DNA of 64,000 nt from assembly GCF_024171645.1 (NCBI RefSeq), contig NZ_JALKAC010000002.1, forward strand, positions 806,001 through 870,000. The letters run 5' to 3'. The stretch comes from Flavobacterium sp. HSC-32F16. GTDB lineage: Bacteria; Bacteroidota; Bacteroidia; Flavobacteriales; Flavobacteriaceae. Positions 51,942-60,974 of this stretch are shown piece by piece. Position numbers and translations under genes: made by a program. Under the pieces are notes generated by a model. The model worked only from the letters and a program-made list of their open reading frames with translations, was not told where the DNA came from and ran no database searches. Position 1 is the first letter of the stretch. Each line of letters starts with the position of its first letter.

Positions 51942-51949
51942 CAAAAATA
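51942..51949 (-). promoter_or_regulatory. -7 promoter box of pdhA-pdhC
   Basis: TATTTTTG on the minus strand. It implies a leader of about 95 bases before the ATG, starting with a small hairpin CCCGACCTTTCGGG (about 51925-51938). Confidence 0.55.
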
Positions 51950-51999
51950 AGACATTCCGTTTAAGAACTAAAATTTAAAAGGTCTTTTTTGGCTTTTTT

Positions 52000-52482
52000 T
52001 TATAAGAACTTTTTATCAAACATAAAAGGGAGCAGATTTTTTAGGGACGCCGATTTGTAAACTTCGCCAATTTCGCCCATAAAATAAATTTCAATAGGGG
52101 TCTCTTGTTTGATTTCATATTCTGCAATCGACTGACGGCAAGAACCGCACGGAGGAATTGGAGCCTGAGTTTGATTGGTGTCTGAAGCGGCAGTAATTGC
52201 CATTTTTAAAATTTTGGCTTCGGGATAAGCGCTGCCGGCATAAAAAATCGCAGTTCTTTCTGCACACAATCCTGAAGGATATGCGGCGTTTTCCTGATTA
52301 GATCCTGCAATTACTTTTCCATTATCGAGAAGTAAGGCGGCACCAACTCTAAATTGTGAGTAGGGAGCATACGCTTTTTTACGAATTTCGACGGCCTGAT
52401 TCATTAAATCTTGTATGTCTTGAGAAAGCTCATTGATGTTATCGTAAATCGTAAATGACGATGTAATGCTAATTTCTTTCAT
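52000..52482 (-). CDS. cdd: Cytidine deaminase
   Basis: A 160-residue zinc enzyme that converts cytidine and deoxycytidine to uridine, for pyrimidine salvage. The zinc and catalytic motif YPSGLCAERTAIFYAGS (Cys-Ala-Glu) and PPCGSCRQ are intact, and KKAYAPYSQFRVGAALL is the usual substrate-site region. It is of the short tetrameric type. A terminator for porV lies upstream. Cytoplasmic. Confidence 0.95.
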   Translation of the reverse strand: MKEISITSSFTIYDNINELSQDIQDLMNQAVEIRKKAYAPYSQFRVGAALLLDNGKVIAGSNQENAAYPSGLCAERTAIFYAGSAYPEAKILKMAITAASDTNQTQAPIPPCGSCRQSIAEYEIKQETPIEIYFMGEIGEVYKSASLKNLLPFMFDKKFL

Positions 52483-52500
52483 TGTATTTTGAGGAAAAAA

Positions 52501-52534
52501 AATCCAAATTCCTAAAAAGTTAGAAATTTGGATT
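52501..52534 (-). terminator. Terminator of porV
   Basis: Arms AATCCAAATTCCTAA and TTAGAAATTTGGATT, one mismatch, with a long T run on the minus strand, 25 bases past the porV stop. Confidence 0.88.
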
Positions 52535-52558
52535 GTAATTATTTTTTATGTTTTTAGT

Positions 52559-53767
52559 TTAATAAACTTCGTATTTGTCGCCAAAGTTAAAAGTTAAAGA
52601 GAAACGAAGTGTGTTTTCTAAAGGATTTTTAACTTTTGATGCCGAGAATAAGTACGAAACATCAACTTTTATCATGCTGTATTTAAAACCAGCTCCTAAA
52701 GAGAAGAACTGTTTAGCACCTTTCATTGGGCTTTCGTGGTAATATCCTAATCGCATTGCAAAAGCATCTTGATACATATATTCTGCCGCCGCGCTATAAG
52801 TGATCTCTTTCATTTCTTCGCTAAATCCGCCCGGAGCATCTCCAAAAGATTTAAAAATTCCAGATACCCATCCAATATCTTTGTATTTGTTATAGCTTAT
52901 TTGATCTGCTTCTGCTTGAGTGATATCTCCTGCATCAGTAAAATCACCATCTCCGTTTGCATCAAAAGGAGTTCCTTGTCCCGGAGGAGTCGGCACCAAA
53001 AGTTTGGTAAGTTCAACGCTTACTCCAAGTTTGTTATAAGGATCAAAAATAAAGTCAAAACCACCACCAACTCTTAAATTAGCAGGCAAAAAGTTTGCAC
53101 TCATATCATCGTTATCATAACTAATTTTTGGTCCAAGATTTTGAATATTGAATCCAGCTCTCCATCTTCCGTTAAAATCGGTATAAGCAATTTCTTCTGA
53201 TTGATAGAAACCTGCAACATCTACAGCGAATGAACCTGCTGCCGATGCATCAACGTCTTCAGTAGCTACTTTTAAATTAGAGCGGATATATCTTGCGGCT
53301 ACAGCCATAGAAAATGTTTCGCTTAATTTTAATGAATAAGATCCGTCAAGGGCAAATTCATTTGGATTTACTTCTCTTGTAGGTTCGTTTGGATCTCCCG
53401 TTTGTCTTAGCTCAATTCCTCCAAAACCAAAATAACGAAAACTACCTGCAAAGGCGCTTCGGTCATTAATTTTGTTGTAATACGTCACCTGACCAAGAGA
53501 AATATCATTGGCAAGATCTGTTAAATAAGGAGTGTAACTAATGGAAAGTCCTTGCGCATCTTCTGCAAAAGCATACTTGGCGGGATTCCATTGTTGAGAA
53601 AAAACATCTGAAGAGGTAGCGACACCTTGGTCTGCTAAACCTGCTGCTCTCGCATCAGCAGCGACTAATAAAAATGGTACTCCAGTTGTGATAGGGCGCT
53701 CAATATCTTGGGCTTTTGCGAATGTGGTAATTAATAAGCAAATTAATAGAAGCGATATTTTTTTCAT
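52559..53767 (-). CDS. porV: Type IX secretion system outer-membrane shuttle protein PorV (LptO)
   Basis: A 402-residue outer-membrane beta-barrel protein (FadL-like) with signal peptide ending AKAQ at about 20. The start of the mature part, RPITTGVPFLLVAADARAAGLADQG, and SSDVFSQQWNPAKYAF are characteristic of PorV/LptO. PorV binds substrates leaving the SprA translocon and carries them to PorU for signal removal. A large acidic loop (about 260-290, DANGDGDFTDAGD) resembles a calcium-binding loop. Located directly after porU (41 bases) as in F. johnsoniae, with its own promoter box in the gap and a terminator behind. Confidence 0.95.
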   Translation of the reverse strand: MKKISLLLICLLITTFAKAQDIERPITTGVPFLLVAADARAAGLADQGVATSSDVFSQQWNPAKYAFAEDAQGLSISYTPYLTDLANDISLGQVTYYNKINDRSAFAGSFRYFGFGGIELRQTGDPNEPTREVNPNEFALDGSYSLKLSETFSMAVAARYIRSNLKVATEDVDASAAGSFAVDVAGFYQSEEIAYTDFNGRWRAGFNIQNLGPKISYDNDDMSANFLPANLRVGGGFDFIFDPYNKLGVSVELTKLLVPTPPGQGTPFDANGDGDFTDAGDITQAEADQISYNKYKDIGWVSGIFKSFGDAPGGFSEEMKEITYSAAAEYMYQDAFAMRLGYYHESPMKGAKQFFSLGAGFKYSMIKVDVSYLFSASKVKNPLENTLRFSLTFNFGDKYEVY

Positions 53768-53793
53768 TTGTGGGCTTAATGGTATTTATGTTA

Positions 53794-53801
53794 CAAATAT
53801 A
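53794..53801 (-). promoter_or_regulatory. -7 promoter box of porV
   Basis: TATATTTG on the minus strand in the short gap after porU, suggesting porV can be transcribed apart from porU. Confidence 0.55.
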
Positions 53802-53808
53802 TACAATA

Positions 53809-56800
53809 TTATAGAATGACAAGTTTTTCGTATTTTTCTGCTTTTTTATTTGTTAAATTAGATTTAACAGTCAGTTTATAAATATAAACTCCTTTTCCAA
53901 TTCGGTCGCCAAAATCATCCCTTCCGTCCCACGTAATTTCTCTTGATAGAAATCCTTCTGTTGTAATGATTTGATTTTTAGTCCAAACAATTTTTCCTGT
54001 AATGGTCATAACCTGAACCTGAACATCTAAAGGTTCATAAGGTCTGTTGTGTGAAAACCAAAACTGAGTATAGGTAGAAAAAGGATTTGGATAATTAAGA
54101 ACGTGTGATAATGTTAATTCTTCATCTCCTGCAACTATAAATTGAATTTCACTTGTTACAGGATTATTGTAAACATCCCATGCTGTAAAAGTTATAGTGT
54201 GCAGTCCGGCAGATAAATTTCTTAAAGGGAAACGTAAATTTCCGTTAGTGTAATCGTCTAATTTTGTTTGATAATAATCATTCAAAATATAAGGATTACT
54301 TGTATCGCCATCTAATACGGCTAAAATGTCATGACCAATTCCGCTGGCAGTATTTATACCATTTTCATCCTCTAAAAAGGCTAAAAGGAAAGGTGAAGCA
54401 TTCGTAATGCCGCCAGACACAAAAGTTTCATCGTTCATATATAACTTAACTTTCGGATTTATATTGTCCTGTGGTGCATTTTCATTTATTCCACCTATTT
54501 TAATCACGGTATTATAGCCTGTTTGATTTTCTAAAACCTGATTTTTCTTCGAATAAAAGCTGATTCGGCCATTGTCTAACGGTATGCGAATGTCTCTTGG
54601 AACTACAAAACTAAATTCAAATTGGCCATTGGTTACAGTTGCATTTCCTCTAAATATGGTTTCTCCTAAAGTTTTAAATGACATTGCAGGGCTATATCCA
54701 TCATTATTTAAGGTAGAAGATGTGATCATTTTATCGAAAATAGCGGTTGCCAATTCGCCGTTATAATTGCTTAAAAGAGCATTGTTTTCATCGGTGATTT
54801 CACCCGAAATTTTAATTTTTGCCAATGACTTAAAGTCAGGAATTGCCTGCGAAATCACAATATCATTTACTTTTGTTAAATTAATTCGGGGTTTTGGAAT
54901 TGCCAGCATTAAAGCAGGATCTCCAATATAGACCACAACGTTGCTGGATGAGCTTGGGGTTTCATTTTTAGATATTCGAAGCGATTCGGCAATGCTGTTG
55001 TATTGGTTAGAACCATATGAAAGCAGGTTTTTATTTAAAACATCATTAAAGTTCTCAGCATTAGGCTGGCCAATTTCACGAATAGTTGTGAGCATGGAAA
55101 TAGCGCCTCCTTTTGGATTCCAGAAAACATATTCTCCGGCTGTAGGTCTTGAAGGATCGTCAAATCTTGAAAACTCGCAGGTAATGGTAATAAATAAAGG
55201 ATATTTATATTGGTTGTTCAGATTCTGTCCGTCTGCTTTTTCCCAGATTCTTTCGCTTGCCAGTCCATCTTCGCCTCCATGACCTAAATAATTAAAAATT
55301 AAAGCACCTTTTTCAAATGCATTAAAAAAATCCGTTCTGGCTTTTGGGTAACGCGCACCTCCGGCAGAAGCTTCCTGAGTGTAAGAGTCCAAAAGAATTT
55401 TGTCAACATTTAAAAATGGTTTTTCGGTTGAAATTTTATCAGCTAAATTATTTTGGCGTGTTTGTAAAGTTGCATCTGAAGCTATGTCAGAATCATCGCT
55501 TATTAAAACGACATTGTTCTTCCAGTTTCCGTATGATTTTGTATCATGATATTCTAAAACTTTATTAACCATTTCCTGAGCTTGAGCATTATCTGAAACT
55601 AACATTCTTCCAACAGCAATATCAATTCCGCCAAAAGGAGAGGCGACAATTCCTTCGTTAGCATCCATAAGACCAAAGAAGTCGTCAGAAGCAAATGCAG
55701 CTTCGCCAATTGTATTACTTCTTAAAGATTGATATATAGGTACAATATTATTGTTGTTTGAGATTCGATTTTTATAATCAAACGAGGCATCGCCAAACAG
55801 GTTTAAATATTTTATTCTTTTATCTGAAGAAGAAGCATTGTTGTATATGTATCGAATGCAGTTTCTAATAGCGGCAATGTCTTGTTTTCCCGAAGAAAAT
55901 TCCTGATAGATATTTTCAAGCCAAATCACTTTTACATTTAAATTAGAATTGGTACGATGAAAATTTGCCAGTCTTTCTGCCTGAGAGTTTAGTGATTTTG
56001 GAGTTACAATTACATAATCAATATCCTGAAAGTTGTTTTGGCTGTTTCTGAAAATAGTTCCTTTTAAGTTTTGATTGGCAATTTTAGGCTGGCTTTCTTT
56101 TAAAGGAGTGTAAAAATCAGAAGCATCAACGGCGATGTATTTTCTAATTTCTCCCAAAGCTGCTTTAAAACTAAAAGAAGATTGATTTGCATTGTCAATT
56201 TTTGATACATTATATAGGTCTGTGATATCCCAAATTTGAGAAATTCCTGCTGCATTTGTAATCGAGTAATTTACTATTCCGGTTGTTGAACCTGCTAAAT
56301 CATATTGAAATTTGAATTGCTTTCCAGTTCCTAAAAGTTTTCTTTTTGCAATAAGATTAATATAATCAAGGTATCCTTTTGAGCCCGGAACACCATTGTT
56401 ATTATAGGTAAGTTTGATTTTTATGGTTTCTGCGCCTGTAAAAGTAGTATTTGAGGATAGATTTCCAGTTAGGTATTTAACATCAGAATTGGCTGTGATG
56501 CTTCCAAAATTAATAGTTCCAATGCTTTGTCCGTTTGCCGAAACTCCAAATGAAGTTGTGGTAAAGGCGGCCGAAGCAGCGTTTAAATCAATTTTTACAG
56601 GTACGGTTGTGTCAAGATTAGGAAAGTTAAAGGTGAATTCTTGTTCTTGGTTGATGTCAAAGGATTCTCCAAGCCATTGACGTCCTAAATGAGCAATGTT
56701 GGTCTGGTCGATTTCATGATATTGATAGTCATCAAACGTGTTTAACTCTAAAGTACTGTTTCCGGACGGCTGATTTAAGCTGGAAATTCTTTTGCCTTCA

Positions 56801-57654
56801 TTTCCTCCGTCAGTGATATAATAATAAGACTTGGTGTCATATAAATTAAGATTGGTTTGGTTCTCTGTGTCCCAATTTTCAACACCTTCGGCATAAAAAA
56901 GAATGTAATCTTCGTTGTTAAAAACGCCATCACTTTCGCCAATAACCTGAATTGCATTTTCTTCTAAATCTTCGGGATAATATACATTGTTTGCTAAAGG
57001 AAGCATTCGTCCGCCATTTCCGTAAATTTTAATTCTTTTCGGGTCAGCTTTGCCAGCATCAAATCCGAGGCTTTGTAAAAAAGATCGCGAGATTTTATAA
57101 ACACCTGATTTTTCTACATAAAAGCGATACCAATCGCCGGAAGCCAAAACGGAATTTGAAATCGCAGCCGATTTTTGAAATGTTGAAGAATTGCTGTTTC
57201 TGGCTGTAGAATTTTGAATTGAATACGAAAAAGATTTAACTCTTTTAAAGCTGTTTCCTTCTTTAATTATTGGAGAAAGGAAAAGAAAAACCTGCTTTAG
57301 GTCTCTGGAATTTGTAACTTTTAACGTTTCATTAAGGTTGTCTGAGACGTTTTCTAAGCTTAAATCTCCTAATTCGGTTCTTGAAACAGATTCATAATTT
57401 ATAGCGGTCAGCTCGACTAAACTGCCATTTGAAATGTCAGGCAGGTTGAGATTAAGGACTAATGTTATGCTTTTTTTTGTAATGTCGAAGCGAAAACCGT
57501 CTCCGGAAAAGTATGGAATTGTGATTTTACTCTCGCCGTAATTTATCACTTTTTTATTTTGCCAATCGATCGCGAAGCTCCCATTTACCTGAGAAAATGA
57601 AAGTATCGGCAGTAGTATGAAGTATAAGATTAGGGCTTGTTTCATTGGTTTCAA
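53809..57654 (-). CDS. porU: Type IX secretion system C-terminal signal peptidase PorU
   Basis: A 1281-residue protein with signal peptide MKPMKQALILYFILLPILSFS. The gingipain-like C25 peptidase domain covers about 540-920, with catalytic His792 in YLGHGGEDG and Cys826 in ITITCEFSRFDD. The C-terminal end (about 1190-1281) is itself a type IX-like sorting domain: LNYPNPFSTYTQFWFSH, ITWDGRDDFGDRIGKGVYIY, EKLVIL. PorU cleaves the C-terminal signals of secreted proteins and attaches them to the surface. It acts with PorV, encoded next, and is divergent from gldJ as in F. johnsoniae. All key residues intact. Confidence 0.95.
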   Translation of the reverse strand: MKPMKQALILYFILLPILSFSQVNGSFAIDWQNKKVINYGESKITIPYFSGDGFRFDITKKSITLVLNLNLPDISNGSLVELTAINYESVSRTELGDLSLENVSDNLNETLKVTNSRDLKQVFLFLSPIIKEGNSFKRVKSFSYSIQNSTARNSNSSTFQKSAAISNSVLASGDWYRFYVEKSGVYKISRSFLQSLGFDAGKADPKRIKIYGNGGRMLPLANNVYYPEDLEENAIQVIGESDGVFNNEDYILFYAEGVENWDTENQTNLNLYDTKSYYYITDGGNEGKRISSLNQPSGNSTLELNTFDDYQYHEIDQTNIAHLGRQWLGESFDINQEQEFTFNFPNLDTTVPVKIDLNAASAAFTTTSFGVSANGQSIGTINFGSITANSDVKYLTGNLSSNTTFTGAETIKIKLTYNNNGVPGSKGYLDYINLIAKRKLLGTGKQFKFQYDLAGSTTGIVNYSITNAAGISQIWDITDLYNVSKIDNANQSSFSFKAALGEIRKYIAVDASDFYTPLKESQPKIANQNLKGTIFRNSQNNFQDIDYVIVTPKSLNSQAERLANFHRTNSNLNVKVIWLENIYQEFSSGKQDIAAIRNCIRYIYNNASSSDKRIKYLNLFGDASFDYKNRISNNNNIVPIYQSLRSNTIGEAAFASDDFFGLMDANEGIVASPFGGIDIAVGRMLVSDNAQAQEMVNKVLEYHDTKSYGNWKNNVVLISDDSDIASDATLQTRQNNLADKISTEKPFLNVDKILLDSYTQEASAGGARYPKARTDFFNAFEKGALIFNYLGHGGEDGLASERIWEKADGQNLNNQYKYPLFITITCEFSRFDDPSRPTAGEYVFWNPKGGAISMLTTIREIGQPNAENFNDVLNKNLLSYGSNQYNSIAESLRISKNETPSSSSNVVVYIGDPALMLAIPKPRINLTKVNDIVISQAIPDFKSLAKIKISGEITDENNALLSNYNGELATAIFDKMITSSTLNNDGYSPAMSFKTLGETIFRGNATVTNGQFEFSFVVPRDIRIPLDNGRISFYSKKNQVLENQTGYNTVIKIGGINENAPQDNINPKVKLYMNDETFVSGGITNASPFLLAFLEDENGINTASGIGHDILAVLDGDTSNPYILNDYYQTKLDDYTNGNLRFPLRNLSAGLHTITFTAWDVYNNPVTSEIQFIVAGDEELTLSHVLNYPNPFSTYTQFWFSHNRPYEPLDVQVQVMTITGKIVWTKNQIITTEGFLSREITWDGRDDFGDRIGKGVYIYKLTVKSNLTNKKAEKYEKLVIL

Positions 57655-57852
57655 AAACGAAATTTAATCAAAAAAAAATTAGTAAGTAAAAATATAGTAT
57701 TTCATGTTACAGTAAATAATAAAAAGTATATTTTTGCGTTCGTAACTATAGGTTATTTTCTGGTAAAAAACAGCTAAATAAAATTATTAGAACAGATGTT
57801 GCTAATTAAATGTTAATTATTATATTGCAGCACCTAAATTTATCACCTAAGA

Positions 57853-59544
57853 ATGAGTATGAAAGTAAACAAAATTGTAGTCTTGCAATTAATGATGTCA
57901 ATGGTATTGATGTTGGGCACGGCTAGTTGTAGCAAAAAATCGAGTTCGAGTCACGCTTCTAGAGCAACTGGCTGGGATGTAGATAGTCAGAATGGAACAG
58001 CTGCTAGAAATGCTGGGAAAAAACAACAGGCAGGACCTGGTTTAGTTTTTGTTGAAGGAGGTACGTTTACTATGGGTAAAGTACAGGATGATGTTATGCA
58101 CGATTGGAATAACACACCAACTCAACAACACGTTCAATCATTCTACATGGATGAAACCGAAGTTACTAATGGTATGTACTTAGAATACCTAGAGTGGTTA
58201 AAGAAAGTTTTTCCTCCAACAGAAGAAAATTACAAGAATATTTACGAAGGAGCATCTCCTGATACTCTAGTATGGAGAAATCGTTTAGGATATAACGAAA
58301 CGATGACTAATAACTATTTAAGACACCCATCTTATGCTAACTATCCTGTAGTTGGTGTTAACTGGATTCAAGCTGTTGAATTTAGTAAATGGAGAACTGA
58401 CCGTGTAAACGAAGCTGTACTTGAAAAAAACGGTTATCTTAAAAAAGGCGCTAAAACAAATGATGTAAGCGCAGAAAGTTTATTTAATACTGAAGCTTAC
58501 GTTGCATCTCCATCTACAACTTATGGAGGAAATGAAGAAATAGTATTAAAGAAAAACCCTAATGGAAGAAGACCAAAAGCAGGTAAAGATGGTGTAGTTC
58601 CTGAAGAGAAAAATGTTTATGCTCAGCGTTCTTCTGGTATCATTTTACCAGAGTACAGACTTCCTACTGAAGCAGAATGGGAGTATGCAGCTGCAGCTGA
58701 TGTTGGACAAAGAGAATACAATATCTATAAAGGACAAAAGAAATATCCTTGGTCTGGAGATTATACACGTTCTAACAAACGTAAAAACAGAGGTGATCAA
58801 TTGGCTAACTTTAAACAAGGAAACGGTGATTACGGTGGAATTGCAGGTTGGTCTGATGATGGTGCTGATATTACTAATGCTGTAAAAAGTTATGGTGCAA
58901 ATGATTTTGGACTATACGATATGGCAGGAAACGTTGCAGAATGGGTTGCCGATGTTTACAGACCTATTATTGATAATGAAGCAAATGACTTCAACTATTA
59001 CAGAGGAAATCAATATGGTAAAAATAAAATAGGTAAAGACGGTAAACTTGAAATCGTTTCGACTTCAACTATTAAATACGATACTTTAAGTAATGGTAAA
59101 GTTGTAGCAAGAAACCTTCCGGGCGAAATTGCTCAGGTTCCGGTTGATGAGCAAGAAACGTATTTGAGAACGAATTTCAGTACAAGTGATAATATCAACT
59201 TTAGAGATGGTGATAAACAATCTTCTAGATATTTTGACTTTGGAGATTCTGAATCAGGACCAAAAGCTGATCAAACAATGTACAATTCGCCTAAGCACAA
59301 TATCACTACTGATAGTTTAGGTAAAATGATCAGAAAATATGATAACTCTAGCAAACGTACTACTTTAATCGATGATAAAGTAAGAGTTTACAAAGGAGGT
59401 TCTTGGAGAGACAGAGCTTACTGGTTAGATCCAGCTCAAAGAAGATACTTTCCTCAAGATATGGCAACTGATTATATTGGTTTCAGATGTGCAATGTCTA
59501 GAGTAGGTGCTAAAACTGAAAGAAGAAAATCACCAAGAAATTAA
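57853..59544 (+). CDS. gldJ: Gliding motility lipoprotein GldJ
   Basis: A 563-residue lipoprotein (signal with LMLGTASCSKKSSSS, Cys about 27). The mature part is a formylglycine-generating-enzyme/sulfatase-modifying-factor fold: FVEGGTFTMGKVQDDV (about 70), YMDETEVTNGMYLEYLEWL, PVVGVNWIQAVEFSKWRTDR, LPTEAEWEYAAAAD, MAGNVAEWVADVYRP and the end VYKGGSWRDRAYWL...GFRCAMSR. The enzyme's active-site cysteines are not evident, so it is structural. GldJ is essential for gliding and stabilises GldK/GldL complexes. Start at 57853; the codon three residues on (ATG AAA) is a possible alternative. Divergent from porU. Confidence 0.95.
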   Translation: MSMKVNKIVVLQLMMSMVLMLGTASCSKKSSSSHASRATGWDVDSQNGTAARNAGKKQQAGPGLVFVEGGTFTMGKVQDDVMHDWNNTPTQQHVQSFYMDETEVTNGMYLEYLEWLKKVFPPTEENYKNIYEGASPDTLVWRNRLGYNETMTNNYLRHPSYANYPVVGVNWIQAVEFSKWRTDRVNEAVLEKNGYLKKGAKTNDVSAESLFNTEAYVASPSTTYGGNEEIVLKKNPNGRRPKAGKDGVVPEEKNVYAQRSSGIILPEYRLPTEAEWEYAAAADVGQREYNIYKGQKKYPWSGDYTRSNKRKNRGDQLANFKQGNGDYGGIAGWSDDGADITNAVKSYGANDFGLYDMAGNVAEWVADVYRPIIDNEANDFNYYRGNQYGKNKIGKDGKLEIVSTSTIKYDTLSNGKVVARNLPGEIAQVPVDEQETYLRTNFSTSDNINFRDGDKQSSRYFDFGDSESGPKADQTMYNSPKHNITTDSLGKMIRKYDNSSKRTTLIDDKVRVYKGGSWRDRAYWLDPAQRRYFPQDMATDYIGFRCAMSRVGAKTERRKSPRN

Positions 59545-59561
59545 GATAAAGAAAATTTCAT

Positions 59562-59614
59562 AAAAAATTCCAAATTCTAAACTGCATATTTCAGTTCAGA
59601 ATTTGGAATTTTTT
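59562..59614 (+). terminator. Terminator of gldJ
   Basis: Arms AATTCCAAATTCT...AACTG and CAGTT...AGAATTTGGAATT with one or two mismatches, then a T run. Confidence 0.88.
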
Positions 59615-59657
59615 TATTGCTTTTTTCTACTTTTATGGTCTATAAAAAAGATGTTAA

Positions 59658-60944
59658 ATGAATATTCAGGAAATTCATAATTTATTTTTACAATGCAGGT
59701 CTATTTCAATCGACACAAGGAAAATTGAAAAAGATTCTATGTTTTTTGCTATAAAAGGCGAAAATTTTGATGCCAATACGTTTGCCAAACAAGCGCTTGA
59801 TTTAGGAGCATTATTTGTTGTTATCGACAATGAATCTTACTTTATTGATGAAAGAACCTTATTGGTTAATAACACCTTAGAAACACTTCAGGATCTGGCT
59901 AAATTTCATCGTAATTATTTAAAGCTTCCAATCGTTGCGCTAACGGGCAGTAATGGTAAAACAACAACAAAAGAGCTTATTAATGTTGTTTTGTCTAAAA
60001 AGTTTAAAACAAAAGCGACACTGGGGAATTTAAATAATCATATAGGTGTTCCGTTAACTTTGCTTTCTTTCTCAAAAGAAACTGAGATTGGAATTGTAGA
60101 AATGGGAGCTAATCATAAAAAAGAAATTGAGTTTTTGTGCGAAATTGCACAGCCTGATTATGGTTATATAACAAATTTTGGAAAAGCACATTTGGAAGGT
60201 TTCGGCGGAGTGCAGGGAGTTATTGAAGGTAAAAGTGAAATGTATCAATATTTACTGAAGAACGATAAAACCGTTTTTGTAAATCTGGAAGATCCTATTC
60301 AAATAGAAAAATCAAAAGGAATCAAAACTTTTACTTTTGGAGTAAACAAAGAATCGGCTGACTTGGATATAAAAAGTATAGAGGCAAATCCTTTTGTGGT
60401 TATTAATTATGCTGACTTTAAAGTAGAATCGCATTTAATTGGACTTTACAATGCTAATAACATTAACGCAGCGGTTTCAATTGGAAAATATTTTAAAGTT
60501 GAAGATGTTTTGATAAAAGAGGCAATCGAAAATTATATTCCGGCAAATAATAGGTCTCAATTATTAAATAAAGGTTCTAACCAAATTATTTTGGATGCTT
60601 ATAATGCAAATCCAAGCAGTATGGCAGTTGCGATTACTAATTTTTTGCAATTAGAAAATCAGAATAAAATTATGATCCTTGGCGATATGTTTGAGCTAGG
60701 AAATGAAAGCCATGACGAACATAAAGCAATTGTAGAGTCTTTGTCAGTTCAGGAAAAATCTAAATGTTATTTAATTGGAAAGTCATTCTATGAAAATAAG
60801 ATTGCGAGTGAAAATATCCATTTTTATGAAACATTTGATGCTTTTGCAGATTACCTGAAAACAATTCAATTTAAAGACAATACCATTTTAATAAAGGGAT
60901 CGAGAGGTATGGCACTGGAACGTACTTTAGATTATATCTCATAA
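59658..60944 (+). CDS. murF: UDP-N-acetylmuramoyl-tripeptide--D-alanyl-D-alanine ligase
   Basis: A 428-residue cytoplasmic ligase that adds D-Ala-D-Ala to the peptidoglycan precursor. ATP-binding GSNGKTTTKEL is at about 98-108, the Mur central domain has NLNNHIGVPLTLL and EMGANHKKEIEFL, and the C-terminal domain ILDAYNANPSSMAVAI and ILGDMFELGNESHDEHK. Length is slightly under the usual 450. The gene follows gldJ on the same strand beyond a terminator and has its own terminator. Confidence 0.96.
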   Translation: MNIQEIHNLFLQCRSISIDTRKIEKDSMFFAIKGENFDANTFAKQALDLGALFVVIDNESYFIDERTLLVNNTLETLQDLAKFHRNYLKLPIVALTGSNGKTTTKELINVVLSKKFKTKATLGNLNNHIGVPLTLLSFSKETEIGIVEMGANHKKEIEFLCEIAQPDYGYITNFGKAHLEGFGGVQGVIEGKSEMYQYLLKNDKTVFVNLEDPIQIEKSKGIKTFTFGVNKESADLDIKSIEANPFVVINYADFKVESHLIGLYNANNINAAVSIGKYFKVEDVLIKEAIENYIPANNRSQLLNKGSNQIILDAYNANPSSMAVAITNFLQLENQNKIMILGDMFELGNESHDEHKAIVESLSVQEKSKCYLIGKSFYENKIASENIHFYETFDAFADYLKTIQFKDNTILIKGSRGMALERTLDYIS

Positions 60945-60974
60945 AAAAGATCCGACTTATGTCGGATCTTTTTT
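60943..60974. terminator. Two-way terminator after murF
   Basis: Perfect 14-base arms AAAAAAGATCCGAC / GTCGGATCTTTTTT, loop TTAT, between the convergent murF and the sensor-regulator gene. Confidence 0.94.
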
